Positions 1 through 8,656 of a stretch of 64,000 bases of DNA are shown here, piece after piece. Below the pieces are notes generated by a model. That model made no database searches and was not told where the DNA came from. It was given only the letters and a program-made list of their open reading frames with translations. Numbering within the stretch: position 1 is the first letter of the stretch; every line of letters starts with the position of its first letter. Made by a program: the position numbers and the translations under genes. The stretch covers positions 2,666,001 through 2,730,000 of the forward strand of contig NZ_CP013380.1 in the NCBI RefSeq assembly GCF_001513745.1, given 5' to 3'. The DNA comes from Burkholderia humptydooensis (GTDB taxonomy: Bacteria > Pseudomonadota > Gammaproteobacteria > Burkholderiales > Burkholderiaceae).

Positions 1-439
1 GGCGAATCTTCAGGATGGCGTATTGAAGCTGACGATTCCGCGGCGCGACGAAGCGCGCCCGCGGCGCATCGAAGTGATGTGATGCGACGTGAAGCGGCTG
101 CCGCATCGGGCGCACCGTATACAGATTGCCGAAGCGCGCGGAAAACATGCCGTAGCCGAATCGCTTGCGCTCGTCGGCCGGCAGATGCGCGCCGGCTTCC
201 GGCACGAAGTAATTGAAGCCGATGCCGGACAGCCGCCGCGAGATGCGCTGCGCGAAGCAACTGCCCGCGGTGCTCACCCTTTGCTGCGCGCTGATCCTGA
301 ATTTCGGCTCGACGACCGGATCGAACGCTTGCATGTCGACATTGGCGACCGCCTTGCGCCAGAACTGGTGAGGCGGCAGATGCTCTGCGCGATCGTGCAG
401 CCGAGATCCAATTAAAAATATACCGATTCGGATTTCGAA
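1..439 (-). CDS. GSCFA-domain protein, N-terminal part (runs off the window)
   Basis: The minus strand is open from a TGA at 442-440 to the window edge and encodes a segment with STAGSCFAQRISRRL followed by GFNYFVPEAG. The GSCFA motif defines a family of SGNH-hydrolase-like proteins, often linked to polysaccharide or cell-surface loci. The preceding residues LPPHQFWRKAV and DPVVEPKFRIS match the usual family N-terminus, so the true start lies upstream of them. No ATG is present in that frame there; the start may be a rare codon such as ATT or CTG near 412-397, or the 5' end may be damaged. Only about 135 residues are visible. Two methyltransferase genes follow on the opposite strand, which fits a surface-glycan neighbourhood (inference). 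Family call is firm; start and function are not. Confidence 0.72.
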
Positions 440-679
440 TCATTCCCATCCGTCAATTCGCTGGTGAATTCGATGTTTTTTTGGGCAGGCATGCAATGCC
501 GGCAGCAACCATCCCGATAAAAACCAGACGAATATGCTCGTGCCGGCCCGTCGGTTTCCATGCGCGACGTCAATCCGGCTTGCCGATGCAACCATGCGAA
601 TGCATTTCGCAAGAATGCAAAATATCCGCTGCTTCAGCGTAGAATGCCGCAACCAATTTCGGTCCTACCCGGGAGAAAA

Positions 680-1402
680 ATGGACATCTGCAATCGGGAT
701 ATTGCGTCGTTCAACAAAATCAATATTGGTTGCGGGCATGACAAGCGGCCGGACTTTCTGAATGTCGATACGGACCCCGCCTGCCAGCCCGACATCCTGA
801 TTTCCGACAATGACTACGGCGGACTGCCGCGGCGGCATTTCGCCGCGGCGCTCGCGAAAGACGTGCTCGAGCACATCCCGCGCGGAGATACGGCGAACGT
901 GGTGCTCGAATGGGCGGACCTGCTGTCGCCGGGCGGCACGCTCGAGCTGCGCACATCCAGCCTCCTCGGTATCGCCCGGCTGATGGAGCAGCATCCGAAT
1001 TACGCCGACCAGGCGAACTACGCCGCCGGACTGTTCGGCAATCAGACTCATGCCGGCGAATTCCATTGCACGGCGTTTACCGAAGCGACGCTGAAGACCC
1101 AACTGATCGCGGCCGGCTTCGAGATCGCGAGCTTCGAGCTCGTCGACCATTGGCGCTTCGCGGTGCGCGCGATCAAGCAGACGGACTGGACGAAGCTGGC
1201 CGCCGCCGCGGCCGGAGAATCCAATCGCGCGTTCGTCGATATCGCGTATCGCGAGATCCTGTTTCGCGAGCCCGAAGCGTTCTTCCTCGAAATCGATCTC
1301 GCCGCGCTCGACGGCGGCACTTACTCGCGGCGCGATTTCGCCAAGAAGCTCCACGCGTGCGAGGAGCGCCGTCTGCGCGTCGCGATGAAGCACGGGTTGT
1401 AA
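680..1402 (+). CDS. SAM-dependent methyltransferase with C-terminal DUF4214-like segment
   Basis: A 240-residue protein. The ATG at 680 is chosen because GGGAGA lies just upstream; the frame is open further 5' but has no similar support. The N-terminal half reads INIGCGHDKRPDFLNVD, a class I methyltransferase SAM-binding loop, then AKDVLEHIPRG and LLSPGGTLELR, the usual post-motif I and motif III of small-molecule methyltransferases. The last ~55 residues (AFVDIAYREILFREPE...) resemble a DUF4214 repeat, a module found on glycosyltransferases and methyltransferases acting on surface glycans. The neighbours are a GSCFA gene upstream and a second methyltransferase 0.7 kb downstream, so a role in modifying a polysaccharide is plausible but inferred. 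The substrate cannot be read from sequence. Confidence 0.8.
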   Translation: MDICNRDIASFNKINIGCGHDKRPDFLNVDTDPACQPDILISDNDYGGLPRRHFAAALAKDVLEHIPRGDTANVVLEWADLLSPGGTLELRTSSLLGIARLMEQHPNYADQANYAAGLFGNQTHAGEFHCTAFTEATLKTQLIAAGFEIASFELVDHWRFAVRAIKQTDWTKLAAAAAGESNRAFVDIAYREILFREPEAFFLEIDLAALDGGTYSRRDFAKKLHACEERRLRVAMKHGL

Positions 1403-2088
1403 CCGCGCCGCTTGCGCGCGCACCGCCGCGACTTTTCTTTTGCCACCTCGCATTGGACAATGTGCGGCCAAGCTTCGCGCGCGCGAACGCTCGGGCTACT
1501 ACGTCGTGCACGGCGCGCAGGCGAGCGCCCGCGCGAACGACGCGATCCGCACCGTCGGCGAGCTCGTCGCGCAGCCGTCCGTGCGCAAGCGGCGCTGACG
1601 GGCCGCGGGTCGCTCAGCGCGTCACGGTGGCCGAGATCTTCGCGATCGCGAACAGGAACCCGCCGAAGCACGGGCGAGCAGGATCGCCATCACCGGCACC
1701 CACGGCAGCTTCACCGACGCGAGATCGGCCTGATGCTCGGCCCCCTTGCGCACGCCGAAGAAACTTCACAACACCATGCGCATCATTCTCGTCAGCCCCA
1801 TCGCCATTCTCCGCCATCGCGGCCCGCGGAAGGATCGGACCGCATCTCGTGCGCACCACGTTAGCGTCGCGCGACGAGCGATGAAAGCAGCAGTTCCGGG
1901 CTGTTCTCGCGCAGCAGACGGGTTCGCGGCTTCGCGCTCACCGGGCTCGAGCATGACAAAACGCCTTCGACATCCGCTGTCCATCAGACAATTCAAGTTG
2001 TAATATTCTGAAATTCCGGAAGCTCGCATGCTGCGTTCGCTCCGGATATCGAAAATCCAGCGGCCATGAGCCGCGAGGGGGAGCGTCG
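1403..2088. other. Decayed spacer with truncated gene remnants
   Basis: No intact gene is seen in these 686 bases. On the plus strand, a frame ending about 1597 gives a plausible C-terminal tail (ERSGYYVVHGAQASARAN...) with no start. On the minus strand, a frame ending at 1614 gives a hydrophobic tail (CFGGFLFAIAKISATVTR) that appears frameshifted from a second hydrophobic stretch further upstream. Both look like 3' ends of genes whose bodies are gone. I do not recognise either family. The ribosome-binding site GAGGGGGAG for the next gene lies at the right end. Confidence 0.4.
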
Positions 2089-2973
2089 ATGATCGATGGT
2101 TTCTATCGGATGTCGAACCAGACGGAATCCCGTCAGCTTTATCCCGTTCAGGAATACATCGATCAGCAAAACATGCCGCCGAAGGAGGGACTGCGCGGCA
2201 TCTGTCCCGTCTGCGGCTCCGAGGCCAGCTTCACGAAATTCACGGAAAACCTGCGCGAGTCGGGGACGTGCTCGCATTGCGGCTCGTCGAGCCGTCAACG
2301 GCAGATGGCGCTGATGCTCCGGCGGCGCTTTCATGTCGGGCCGATCGGTCCCATCGAATTCCCGCGCGGATTTTGCGTGTACAACGCGGAATCGAACGGC
2401 CCGTTGCACAAGCGGCTGTCGAAATTGCCGGGGTACGTCTGCTCCGAGTATTTCGGGGATCGCTATCGCAGCGGCGAGATCGTCAAGGGCGTCCGGCACG
2501 AAGACCTCCAGAAGCTCTCCTTTCGTGACGCGTCGGTGGACGTCGTCCTGTCGAGCGACGTGCTCGAGCATATGCCCGCGCCCTACGACGCGCACCGCGA
2601 CATCTTCCGCGTGCTGAAGCCAGGCGGCCGCCACATCTTCACCGTTCCCTTCAATCCGTCGAGGTACGAAGACGACGTGCGCGCCCGGCTCGTCGACGGC
2701 GAGATCGAATATCTGGCCGAAAAGCAGTTCCACGGCGACCCGGTTCGTCCCGGCGAGGGCATTCTGGTCTGGACCATCTTCGGCGTCGACATGCTGCACA
2801 AGCTCGAGCAAATCGGCTATGTCGCGCGAGCGTGGAATCTCTACGAACCGGAACACGGCATCGTCGGCAATTGCAATACGATTTTCGAAGCGTACAAGCC
2901 GGATGCCGGCAAGGGCTTTCAGGCGCTTCACGGCATCCGCGATCTCTATCGCTCGCTGACGTCGAAGCGCTGA
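2089..2973 (+). CDS. SAM-dependent methyltransferase with N-terminal zinc ribbon
   Basis: A 294-residue protein; ATG at 2089 follows a strong GAGGGGGAG site, with an alternative ATG at 2110. Residues ~38-70 carry two Cys pairs (CPVCGS and CSHCGSSSRQRQ) that should form a zinc ribbon, an arrangement seen in methyltransferases of surface-glycan loci. The C-terminal half is a Methyltransf_11-type fold: SFRDASVDVVLSSDVLEHMPAP, then HRDIFRVLKPGGRHIFTVPF. The SAM-binding glycine loop is less canonical than in its neighbour. The transcript appears independent, with a long spacer on the left. Substrate unknown; the association with the GSCFA gene and the other methyltransferase suggests glycan decoration (inference). 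Confidence 0.8.
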   Translation: MIDGFYRMSNQTESRQLYPVQEYIDQQNMPPKEGLRGICPVCGSEASFTKFTENLRESGTCSHCGSSSRQRQMALMLRRRFHVGPIGPIEFPRGFCVYNAESNGPLHKRLSKLPGYVCSEYFGDRYRSGEIVKGVRHEDLQKLSFRDASVDVVLSSDVLEHMPAPYDAHRDIFRVLKPGGRHIFTVPFNPSRYEDDVRARLVDGEIEYLAEKQFHGDPVRPGEGILVWTIFGVDMLHKLEQIGYVARAWNLYEPEHGIVGNCNTIFEAYKPDAGKGFQALHGIRDLYRSLTSKR

Positions 2974-3225
2974 GCCGCCTCCTGAACGCTCGCGATATTT
3001 CGCCGAATCAAGCTTGCGGGGCGCATTCATGCTGCCGCGCACCAGGAAAATCTATAATAACGGGCTTGCCATGCCACATCGCGTCGGCCGACGCCGCATG
3101 CGGCAGGCCGCACCGATCACCCCGCGCCGGTTCGCCCGCGCCACCGCGCCGATCGGCAGCGCCGAGCCCGCGCATCTGCCAGGGCCGGATTGCGCTGCAC
3201 GTGGCCGGCCACTTCGAATTACGCC

Positions 3226-4311
3226 ATGCACAACCGATTCCGACCGTTTCTCGTTGCGTCCGCCGTGGCGATCGCGACCGTGCTGTCCGCCTGCTCGTCG
3301 GCGCCCAAGCCTCTTTACCAGCAGGAACAGTTCGACGCGACCGCGAGCCCGTACGCGCGCACGTTCCACGAAAAATCGGCTGCGACGTGCGAAGCCGCGC
3401 GCCGCGCGCTGCTGAGCCAGGGCTACATGGCGAGCGCGACGCGCGCGGATGCGGTCGAAGGCAGCAAGAACTTCCAGCCGAGCAACGATTCGCACGTCGT
3501 CATCGAATTTCACGTCGTCTGCGCGGACGCGGACGTCGACGGCGCGTCGAGCATCGCGTATGTGAACGCCGTGCAGGACCGCTACTCGCTGAAGAAGAGC
3601 AACACGTCGGCAAGCGTCGGCCTGAGCGTGTTCGGCTCGCTGTCGCTGCCGATCGGATCGAGCGACGACGCGATGGTCAAGATCGCGAGCGAAACCATTC
3701 CCGCCGGCGTGTTCTACGAGCGCTTCTTCAATCTCGTCGACCATTTCCTGAAGATCGACCCGGCGCGGCGCGACAAGGCGGCCGTCAAGGCGGCCGAGAA
3801 GGAACGCGTCGCGCCGCTGCCCGAACCGGCGGAGACTGCCGAAGGCGCGCCGATGAAACTGAAGACGCCTGTCGCGCCGACGCCGCCTGCGGAGCCCGTG
3901 CATCCGTCCGCGCCCGAGACGAACGCCGCGCCAGCGCCCGCTTCGGCTCCGGCCGCTGCGTCGGCGCCCACGGCCGCGTCGACGCCGACACCTACGCCCG
4001 CATCGGCACCCGCATCGGCACCCGCACCGGCTTCCGCCCCGACGCCGGCTTCCGCGCCCGCCCCGGCGCCAGCGGCGAGCCCGGCGTCGTCGATCGCGCC
4101 GGCGGCCGCGCCGCTCGCATCGGCAGATCAACCGGAGCGGGTGGAGAAATCGATCTCGACAACGGCAACGGCGACGATGCCCTCTTCGACGTCCGCTTCG
4201 ACATCCGCTGCGACATCGACGCCAGCATCGGTACCGGCATCGGCCGCCGCGCTGCCCCCGATGTCGCCCGACGCGACGCAATCCGCCCCGCGCGAAATCA
4301 ACGCGAACTGA
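3226..4311 (+). CDS. DUF2242 lipoprotein with Ala/Pro-rich tail
   Basis: A 361-residue protein starting with a signal sequence and lipobox (VLSAC, Cys ~24), so it should be an outer- or inner-membrane lipoprotein facing the periplasm. Residues ~25-190 match the DUF2242 family typical of Burkholderia, including the stretch SAATCEAARRALLSQGYM. From ~residue 200 the protein becomes a low-complexity Ala/Pro/Ser tail of about 160 residues, probably an extended periplasmic linker; such tails vary in length between strains through repeat slippage. ATG 3226 is chosen over the in-frame ATG at 3190 because it places the charged n-region directly before the hydrophobic core. A TATAAT box lies at 3053-3058. 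The function of the family is unknown. Confidence 0.82.
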   Translation: MHNRFRPFLVASAVAIATVLSACSSAPKPLYQQEQFDATASPYARTFHEKSAATCEAARRALLSQGYMASATRADAVEGSKNFQPSNDSHVVIEFHVVCADADVDGASSIAYVNAVQDRYSLKKSNTSASVGLSVFGSLSLPIGSSDDAMVKIASETIPAGVFYERFFNLVDHFLKIDPARRDKAAVKAAEKERVAPLPEPAETAEGAPMKLKTPVAPTPPAEPVHPSAPETNAAPAPASAPAAASAPTAASTPTPTPASAPASAPAPASAPTPASAPAPAPAASPASSIAPAAAPLASADQPERVEKSISTTATATMPSSTSASTSAATSTPASVPASAAALPPMSPDATQSAPREINAN

Positions 4312-4460
4312 GCCCGCCGTCCCGGCGCCCGCACTGCCTCGGGCGCGCCATCGCCATCGCCATCGATCGGCGCAGCGGAGCGCGCGACGGGCGTGGGGCG
4401 TGGGGCAAGGCCCGCTGCTCGCCGCAAGACTTCGCCGCGCCCAGCCACCGCCGACTCCGC

Positions 4461-5234
4461 TTACTTCGTCGTATATCCGCCGTTGATCAGGATCGTCTGG
4501 CCGGTGATCCACCAGCCGTCGCTGACGAGGTGGCGAATGAACGGCACGACGTCCTCGATGTCGGTCAGGCCCGTCCTCGAGAATGCCGACAGCGCCGCAG
4601 CCGTCTTGTGATACGCGACCGCGTCCGCGCCTTCGGCCGGATAGAAGAACGGCGTATCCATCGGGCCGGGGCCCACCGCCGTCACCGAGATGCCGCGCGC
4701 GCCGTACTCCTTCGCCGCCGCGCGCGTGAAGTGCTCGACGCTCGCCTTCGTCCCCGCGTAGGCCGCGTAGAACGGCGTGAATGCGCCGAGCAGCGACGTG
4801 ACGAGCGTGACGATCTTGCCGTTGTCGTTCACGTGCTTGCCCGCTTCCTTCAGGAAGAAGAACGCCGTCTTCGAATTGACGGCCGCCATCTCGTCGTATT
4901 CGGCCTCGGTGATCTCGACGAACGGCTTCTTCAGCACCTTGCCGACGGTGTTGATCGCGATGTCCGGACGGCCGACCGCAGCCGCCGCGTCGGCGAACAG
5001 CTTCTCGACGGCGCCCGCCGTCGTCAGATCCGCCTGCAACGCGACCGCTTGCGCGCCGGCCGCCTTGACCGCCGCCACGGTCTCGTCCGCGGCGCCCTGG
5101 GATGCCGCGCTGTTGTAGTGAATCGCGACCGCCTTCGCGCCTTGCGTGGCGAGATCGCGCGCGATCAGCCCGCCGAGGTTCTTCGCGCCGCCCGCGATGA
5201 TGACGGTTTTGCCCTTGATGCCGTGGTCTGCCAT
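4461..5234 (-). CDS. Short-chain dehydrogenase/reductase (SDR)
   Basis: A 257-residue classical SDR, near the usual length. The N-terminal Rossmann fold carries a variant nucleotide motif (IIAGGAKNLGGLIA in place of TGxxxGxG). The catalytic set is Ser in VTSLLGAF and Tyr/Lys in YAAYAGTKAS (YxxxK). A C-terminal INGGYTTK closes the fold as in 3-oxoacyl-ACP reductase relatives. The substrate is unknown. The start ATG at 5234 has GGAGAG about six bases upstream. The gene is transcribed divergently from the LysR regulator at 5485, a classic arrangement in which the LysR protein controls its neighbour; a perfect inverted repeat lies between them. Confidence 0.87.
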   Translation of the reverse strand: MADHGIKGKTVIIAGGAKNLGGLIARDLATQGAKAVAIHYNSAASQGAADETVAAVKAAGAQAVALQADLTTAGAVEKLFADAAAAVGRPDIAINTVGKVLKKPFVEITEAEYDEMAAVNSKTAFFFLKEAGKHVNDNGKIVTLVTSLLGAFTPFYAAYAGTKASVEHFTRAAAKEYGARGISVTAVGPGPMDTPFFYPAEGADAVAYHKTAAALSAFSRTGLTDIEDVVPFIRHLVSDGWWITGQTILINGGYTTK

Positions 5235-5326
5235 GTTTGCTCTCCGTTTTGACGCGCGGTGCCGTCCGATACGGCCTCGCATGCCTTCGGATGATATAGT
5301 CCAAAAAATCCTTATAAAGCCGTCAC

Positions 5327-5347
5327 TTCTGACATCACCCGTCAGAA
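5327..5347. promoter_or_regulatory. Inverted repeat between SDR and LysR genes, likely operator
   Basis: TTCTGAC-N7-GTCAGAA is a perfect 7-bp dyad in the 250-bp divergent intergenic region, next to an AT-rich stretch (TTATAAAG at about 5312-5319) that could hold the SDR promoter. LysR regulators bind dyads in this position. Binding is inferred, not shown. Confidence 0.5.
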
Positions 5348-5484
5348 AATTCGACCAATTGTCGGTTAGCCCACGTTCCACCCCGCAACGATGACCCCGC
5401 TCGCCCCCGCACTCGCGCCCGCGCCGCCCGCCGCATCCGGTACGGCGGACATGCCGTCCCTCCCGCGTCGCCACGGAGCCGCCG

Positions 5485-6384
5485 ATGGACCGCATTGACC
5501 TCTTCCGCGTGTTCGCGCGCGTCGTCGAATGCGCGAACTTCACGCGCGCGGCCGATACGCTCGGGATGCCGCGCTCGTCGGTATCGGCGGCGATCCAGGA
5601 GCTGGAAGGCCGCGTCGGCGCGCGGCTCTTGCACCGCACCACCCGCAAGGTGACGCCGACCCAGGACGGCGCCGCGCTCTACGAGCGCTGCCTGCGCCTG
5701 ATCGCTGACGTCGAGGAAACCGAAAACCTGTTCCGCCATTCGATCGTCGGGCCGAGCGGCACGCTGCGCGTCGACATGCCAGGCCGCATCGGACGCCTGA
5801 TCGTCGCGCCCGCGCTGCCCGGGTTTCTCGACCGATATCCGCAGATCAGCGTCGACCTCGGCGTCACCGATCGCGCGGTGAACCTGATCGAGGAACGCGT
5901 CGACTGCGTGCTGCGCGTCGGCACGCTGAGCGATTCGGGCCTCGTCGCGCGCGCGATCGGCGACCTGCCGCTCATCAACGTCGCGAGCCCCGCCTATCTC
6001 GCGCGCCACGGCGTGCCGCACACGCCCGCCGATCTCGAGCGCCATCAGCCCGTCAACTACGCGTCGCCGTCGAACGGGCGCATCGCGCCGTGGGAATGGA
6101 CCGAAGGCGATGCGGTGAGGCGCGTCGCGCTGCGCGGGCGCGTGACCGTCAACAGCGCGGAGGCGTACATCGCGTGCTGCCTGTCGGGGCTCGGCCTCAT
6201 CCAGATTCCCGCGTACGACGTCGCCGCGCACCTGCGCGCGGGCGAGCTCGTCGAAGTGCTGCCGAACCATCGCGCGGCGCCGATGCCGATGACGCTGCTG
6301 TATCCGCACCGGCAGCATCTGTCGCGACGCTTCCAGGTATTCGCCGAATGGCTGGAGGCGCTGCTACGGACGAAGGTGCTGTAG
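5485..6384 (+). CDS. LysR-family transcriptional regulator
   Basis: A 299-residue protein of standard LysR length. The N-terminal winged helix-turn-helix is clear (FARVVECANFTRAADTLGMP then SAAIQELEGRVGARLLHR), followed by a periplasmic-binding-like effector domain from about residue 90. It is closest in style to the CrgA/YafC group of Burkholderia LysR proteins. It is divergent from the SDR gene and probably regulates it, using the inverted repeat at 5327-5347. The effector is unknown. ATG 5485 is the only start giving an intact HTH. Confidence 0.92.
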   Translation: MDRIDLFRVFARVVECANFTRAADTLGMPRSSVSAAIQELEGRVGARLLHRTTRKVTPTQDGAALYERCLRLIADVEETENLFRHSIVGPSGTLRVDMPGRIGRLIVAPALPGFLDRYPQISVDLGVTDRAVNLIEERVDCVLRVGTLSDSGLVARAIGDLPLINVASPAYLARHGVPHTPADLERHQPVNYASPSNGRIAPWEWTEGDAVRRVALRGRVTVNSAEAYIACCLSGLGLIQIPAYDVAAHLRAGELVEVLPNHRAAPMPMTLLYPHRQHLSRRFQVFAEWLEALLRTKVL

Positions 6385-6471
6385 GCGTCGAAACGCGCCT
6401 CCGCATCGAGCGCCGCCTCGCACCTCGCGCCGCACGGCGCACCGCCCGACAGGCGCGGCGGCCGGACAACA

Positions 6472-6519
6472 AATATTACCCGGATATTATTGACATCCAA
6501 TTTATGCCCGGATATAAAT
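6472..6519 (+). promoter_or_regulatory. Strong sigma-70 promoter with a repeated operator-like element
   Basis: TTGACA at 6490-6495, a 17-bp spacer and TATAAA at 6513-6518 form a near-consensus promoter reading into the DUF2239 gene. CCCGGATAT occurs twice, at 6479-6487 and 6507-6515, 28 bp apart. Each copy sits inside a dyad: AATAT-N7-ATATT at 6472-6488, and ATTTAT-N8-ATAAAT at 6500-6519, which overlaps the -10 box. The layout suggests repressor sites on both sides of the -35 element. Confidence 0.6.
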
Positions 6520-6551
6520 ATCGCATTGTTCCGATCAATGAGACCGATGCG

Positions 6552-7220
6552 ATGACGAACCCTCCTCTTCCCTCCCATACCGCGTTCGACGGCTACCGGC
6601 GCCTCGCGGCCGGCCCGTTGCCGGCGGTCGCGCTCGCGATCAAGCGGGCTGTCGCCAGCGACGCGATCGGCGGCGCGATCCTGATCTTCGACAACGCGAC
6701 CGGCCGCTCGATCGACATCGACACGCGCGGCTCGGACGACGAAGTCGCCGCCCGCTACGCGCAAGCCGCGACGCCCGGCGAGCCGGCCGATGCGAACCAC
6801 GAAACCGCATCCGACGCCGCCAGCACCGCCGGCGTCGCCCCGCTCGCGAACGGACCGCGCGGCCGCGGCCGCCCGAAGCTCGGCGTCGTCGCGCGCGAAG
6901 TCACGCTGCTGCCGCGCCACTGGGAATGGCTCGCGACGCAGCGGGGCGGCGCATCGGTCGCGCTGCGCCGCCTCGTCGACGAAGCACGCCGCTCGCACGC
7001 GCACAAGGACCGAAGCCGCCGCGCGCAGGAGCGCGCGTACCACTTCATGTCGGCGATCGCGGGCGACATGCCCGGCTTCGAGGAAGCGTCGCGCGCGCTC
7101 TTCGCGAACGACGGCGCGCGGCTGCGCGAGCTGATCGCCGGATGGCCCGCCGACGTGCGCGATCACGCGCTCGCGCTCGCGTCGCCGGGCGATGACGCGC
7201 CATCGCCCGACGCGCGCTGA
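6552..7220 (+). CDS. DUF2239 family protein
   Basis: A 222-residue protein matching the DUF2239 family, of unknown function. The N-terminal part (YRRLAAGPLPAVALAIKRAV, then AILIFDNATGRSIDID) is the family signature. The middle has an AT-hook-like GPRGRGRPK followed by EVTLLPRHWEWLA and ASVALRRLVDEARR, which reads like a ribbon-helix-helix strand-helix-helix. This hints at DNA binding and possible autoregulation at the dyads upstream (inference). The start at 6552 is preferred; a further in-frame ATG exists at 6504 but lies inside the promoter. The frameshifted carotenoid oxygenase gene begins 24 bp downstream, so the two form an operon. Confidence 0.8.
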   Translation: MTNPPLPSHTAFDGYRRLAAGPLPAVALAIKRAVASDAIGGAILIFDNATGRSIDIDTRGSDDEVAARYAQAATPGEPADANHETASDAASTAGVAPLANGPRGRGRPKLGVVAREVTLLPRHWEWLATQRGGASVALRRLVDEARRSHAHKDRSRRAQERAYHFMSAIAGDMPGFEEASRALFANDGARLRELIAGWPADVRDHALALASPGDDAPSPDAR

Positions 7221-7244
7221 CCCACCCTGGCACACCAGACGACG

Positions 7245-8572
7245 ATGACCATCGACTTGAATGCGGGCGCCTTGGCGCCCGTGACCGACGAGGTCGACGC
7301 CGTCGACCTGCGCATGACCGGCGCGATTCCGCGCGACCTGAACGGCGTACTCGTGCGCAACGGGCCCAATCCGCTGCGCGGCCGCTTCGACGGCGGCGGC
7401 GTGCTGTCATGGTGGCCGGAAGACGCGATGCTGCATGCGATAACGTTCAGCGACGGCCGCGCGACGCGCTACCGCAACCGCTGGGCGCGCACGCAGCGCT
7501 GGGCGCGCGTGTACGATCCGGCGCGCGCGCCGTTGCTCGTCGACACGAATCCGAACGTCAGCGTGCTCGCCCACGCGGGCGAGATCCTCGCGCTCGCCGA
7601 AGGCGGCGCGCCGCTCGCGATCACGGCCGGGCTCGACAGCATCGGCGCGGCGCGGCGCCATCCGGGCCTCGCGCGCGGGATGGCCGCGCATCCGAAAGTG
7701 ATCCGCAAACGGGCGAGCTGATCGCCTTTCGCGCCGACTGGAACCAGCCGTGGCTGCGCTACGGCGTCGCGAACGCGGCCGGCGTGCAGACCGTCGACGC
7801 GGAGATCGCGTTGCCCGCGCCGTCGATGATGCACGACATCGCGATCACCGCGACGCACAGCATCGTGTTCGACCTGAACGTCGCGTATGACTTCTCGATG
7901 CTGTCGCACGGCCACCGGATGCCGCTGCGCTGGCACGACGAGCGTCGCGCGCGCCTCGGCGTCGTGCCGCGCCGCGGCGGCGATGTGCGCTGGTTCGACG
8001 TCGCGCCGTGCTTCATCCAGCACGTCGTCAACGCGTACGACATCGATTGCCCGGCGATTGTGCTCGACGTCGTCCGCTATCCGTGGTTCCTGCGCGTCGC
8101 GCGCGACGGCCGCGGGTTCGACGCCAATCCGGTCGGCGCGCTGTGGCGCTATACGATCGATCTCGTCGCGGGAACCGTCGCCGAGCAACCGCTCGACGAC
8201 GCCGGCATCGAGCTGCCCCGGATCAACGAGAGCCGCACCGGCCGCCGCCACCGGTTCCTGTATGCGGCAGAACAGCCGACCCACGTCGAATTGCGCGGCG
8301 TCGTCCGCTATGACGTCGACGTCGGCTCGACGCAGCGCTACCGGGTGCCGCCCGGCGACCAGAACAGCGAGCCGGTGTTCGTCCCGCGCCCGGGCGCGAT
8401 CGATGAGGACGACGGGTGGCTCCTCGCCTGCGTGTATCGCCATGCAACGGATACGAGCGACGTCGTGATCCTCGACGGCCGGTCGATCGACGACGGGCCG
8501 ATCGCGACCGTGCACCTGCCGCGACGCATCCCGGCGGGTTTTCACGGCGCTTGGCTGCCGGGCAACGGCTGA
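7245..8572 (+). pseudogene. Carotenoid oxygenase (RPE65/lignostilbene dioxygenase family), frameshifted
   Basis: The family cleaves C=C bonds of carotenoids or stilbenes using an iron held by four His. All four ligand contexts are present: HPK, MMHDIAIT, QHVVNAYD and GFHGAWL. They lie in two frames, however. The first 158 residues (7245-7721) read to HPKV and then run into RKRAS-stop, while the continuation DPQTGELIAFRADWNQ is in another frame starting at 7700. Adding one G at about 7700 would restore the family sequence HPKVDPQTGEL. So this is a one-base deletion, a recent loss or a sequencing error; the rest is fully conserved. The full product would be about 442 residues. It follows the DUF2239 gene in one operon. 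Confidence 0.82.
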
Positions 8573-8621
8573 GCGGGATCGATGCGGCGAATCCGCGCCG
8601 TTCGCCGCATGCAATCTTCGC

Positions 8622-8656
8622 TTCACATTCATTCCAACAATTACTAGAATGTTGGC
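8622..8656 (+). promoter_or_regulatory. Promoter with operator dyad abutting the ATG of the ArsR-rhodanese gene
   Basis: TTCACA (8622-8627), a 17-bp spacer and TAGAAT (8645-8650) form a good promoter. The dyad CCAACA-N10-TGTTGG (8634-8655) covers the -10 box and ends one base before the ATG at 8657. The expected transcription start is at or next to that ATG, so the mRNA would be leaderless or nearly so, and no Shine-Dalgarno is visible. ArsR-family repressors bind such dyads. Confidence 0.6.

Noticed and set aside
89..415. Plus-strand 108-residue open frame at the left edge
   Set aside because: It is the antisense shadow of the GSCFA coding frame; no homology, no ribosome site.
910..1884. 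Long Arg-rich open frame overlapping the first methyltransferase
   Set aside because: Typical high-GC out-of-frame reading with biased Arg/Ala composition; the methyltransferase frame has clear motifs.
3053..3058. TATAAT as a certain promoter of the DUF2242 gene
   Set aside because: No acceptable -35 at 16-18 bp; mentioned in the gene entry but not listed as a promoter.
3052..5304. 750-residue minus-strand open frame over DUF2242 and SDR genes
   Set aside because: Arg/Gly-rich shadow; the SDR and DUF2242 frames are clearly the coding ones.
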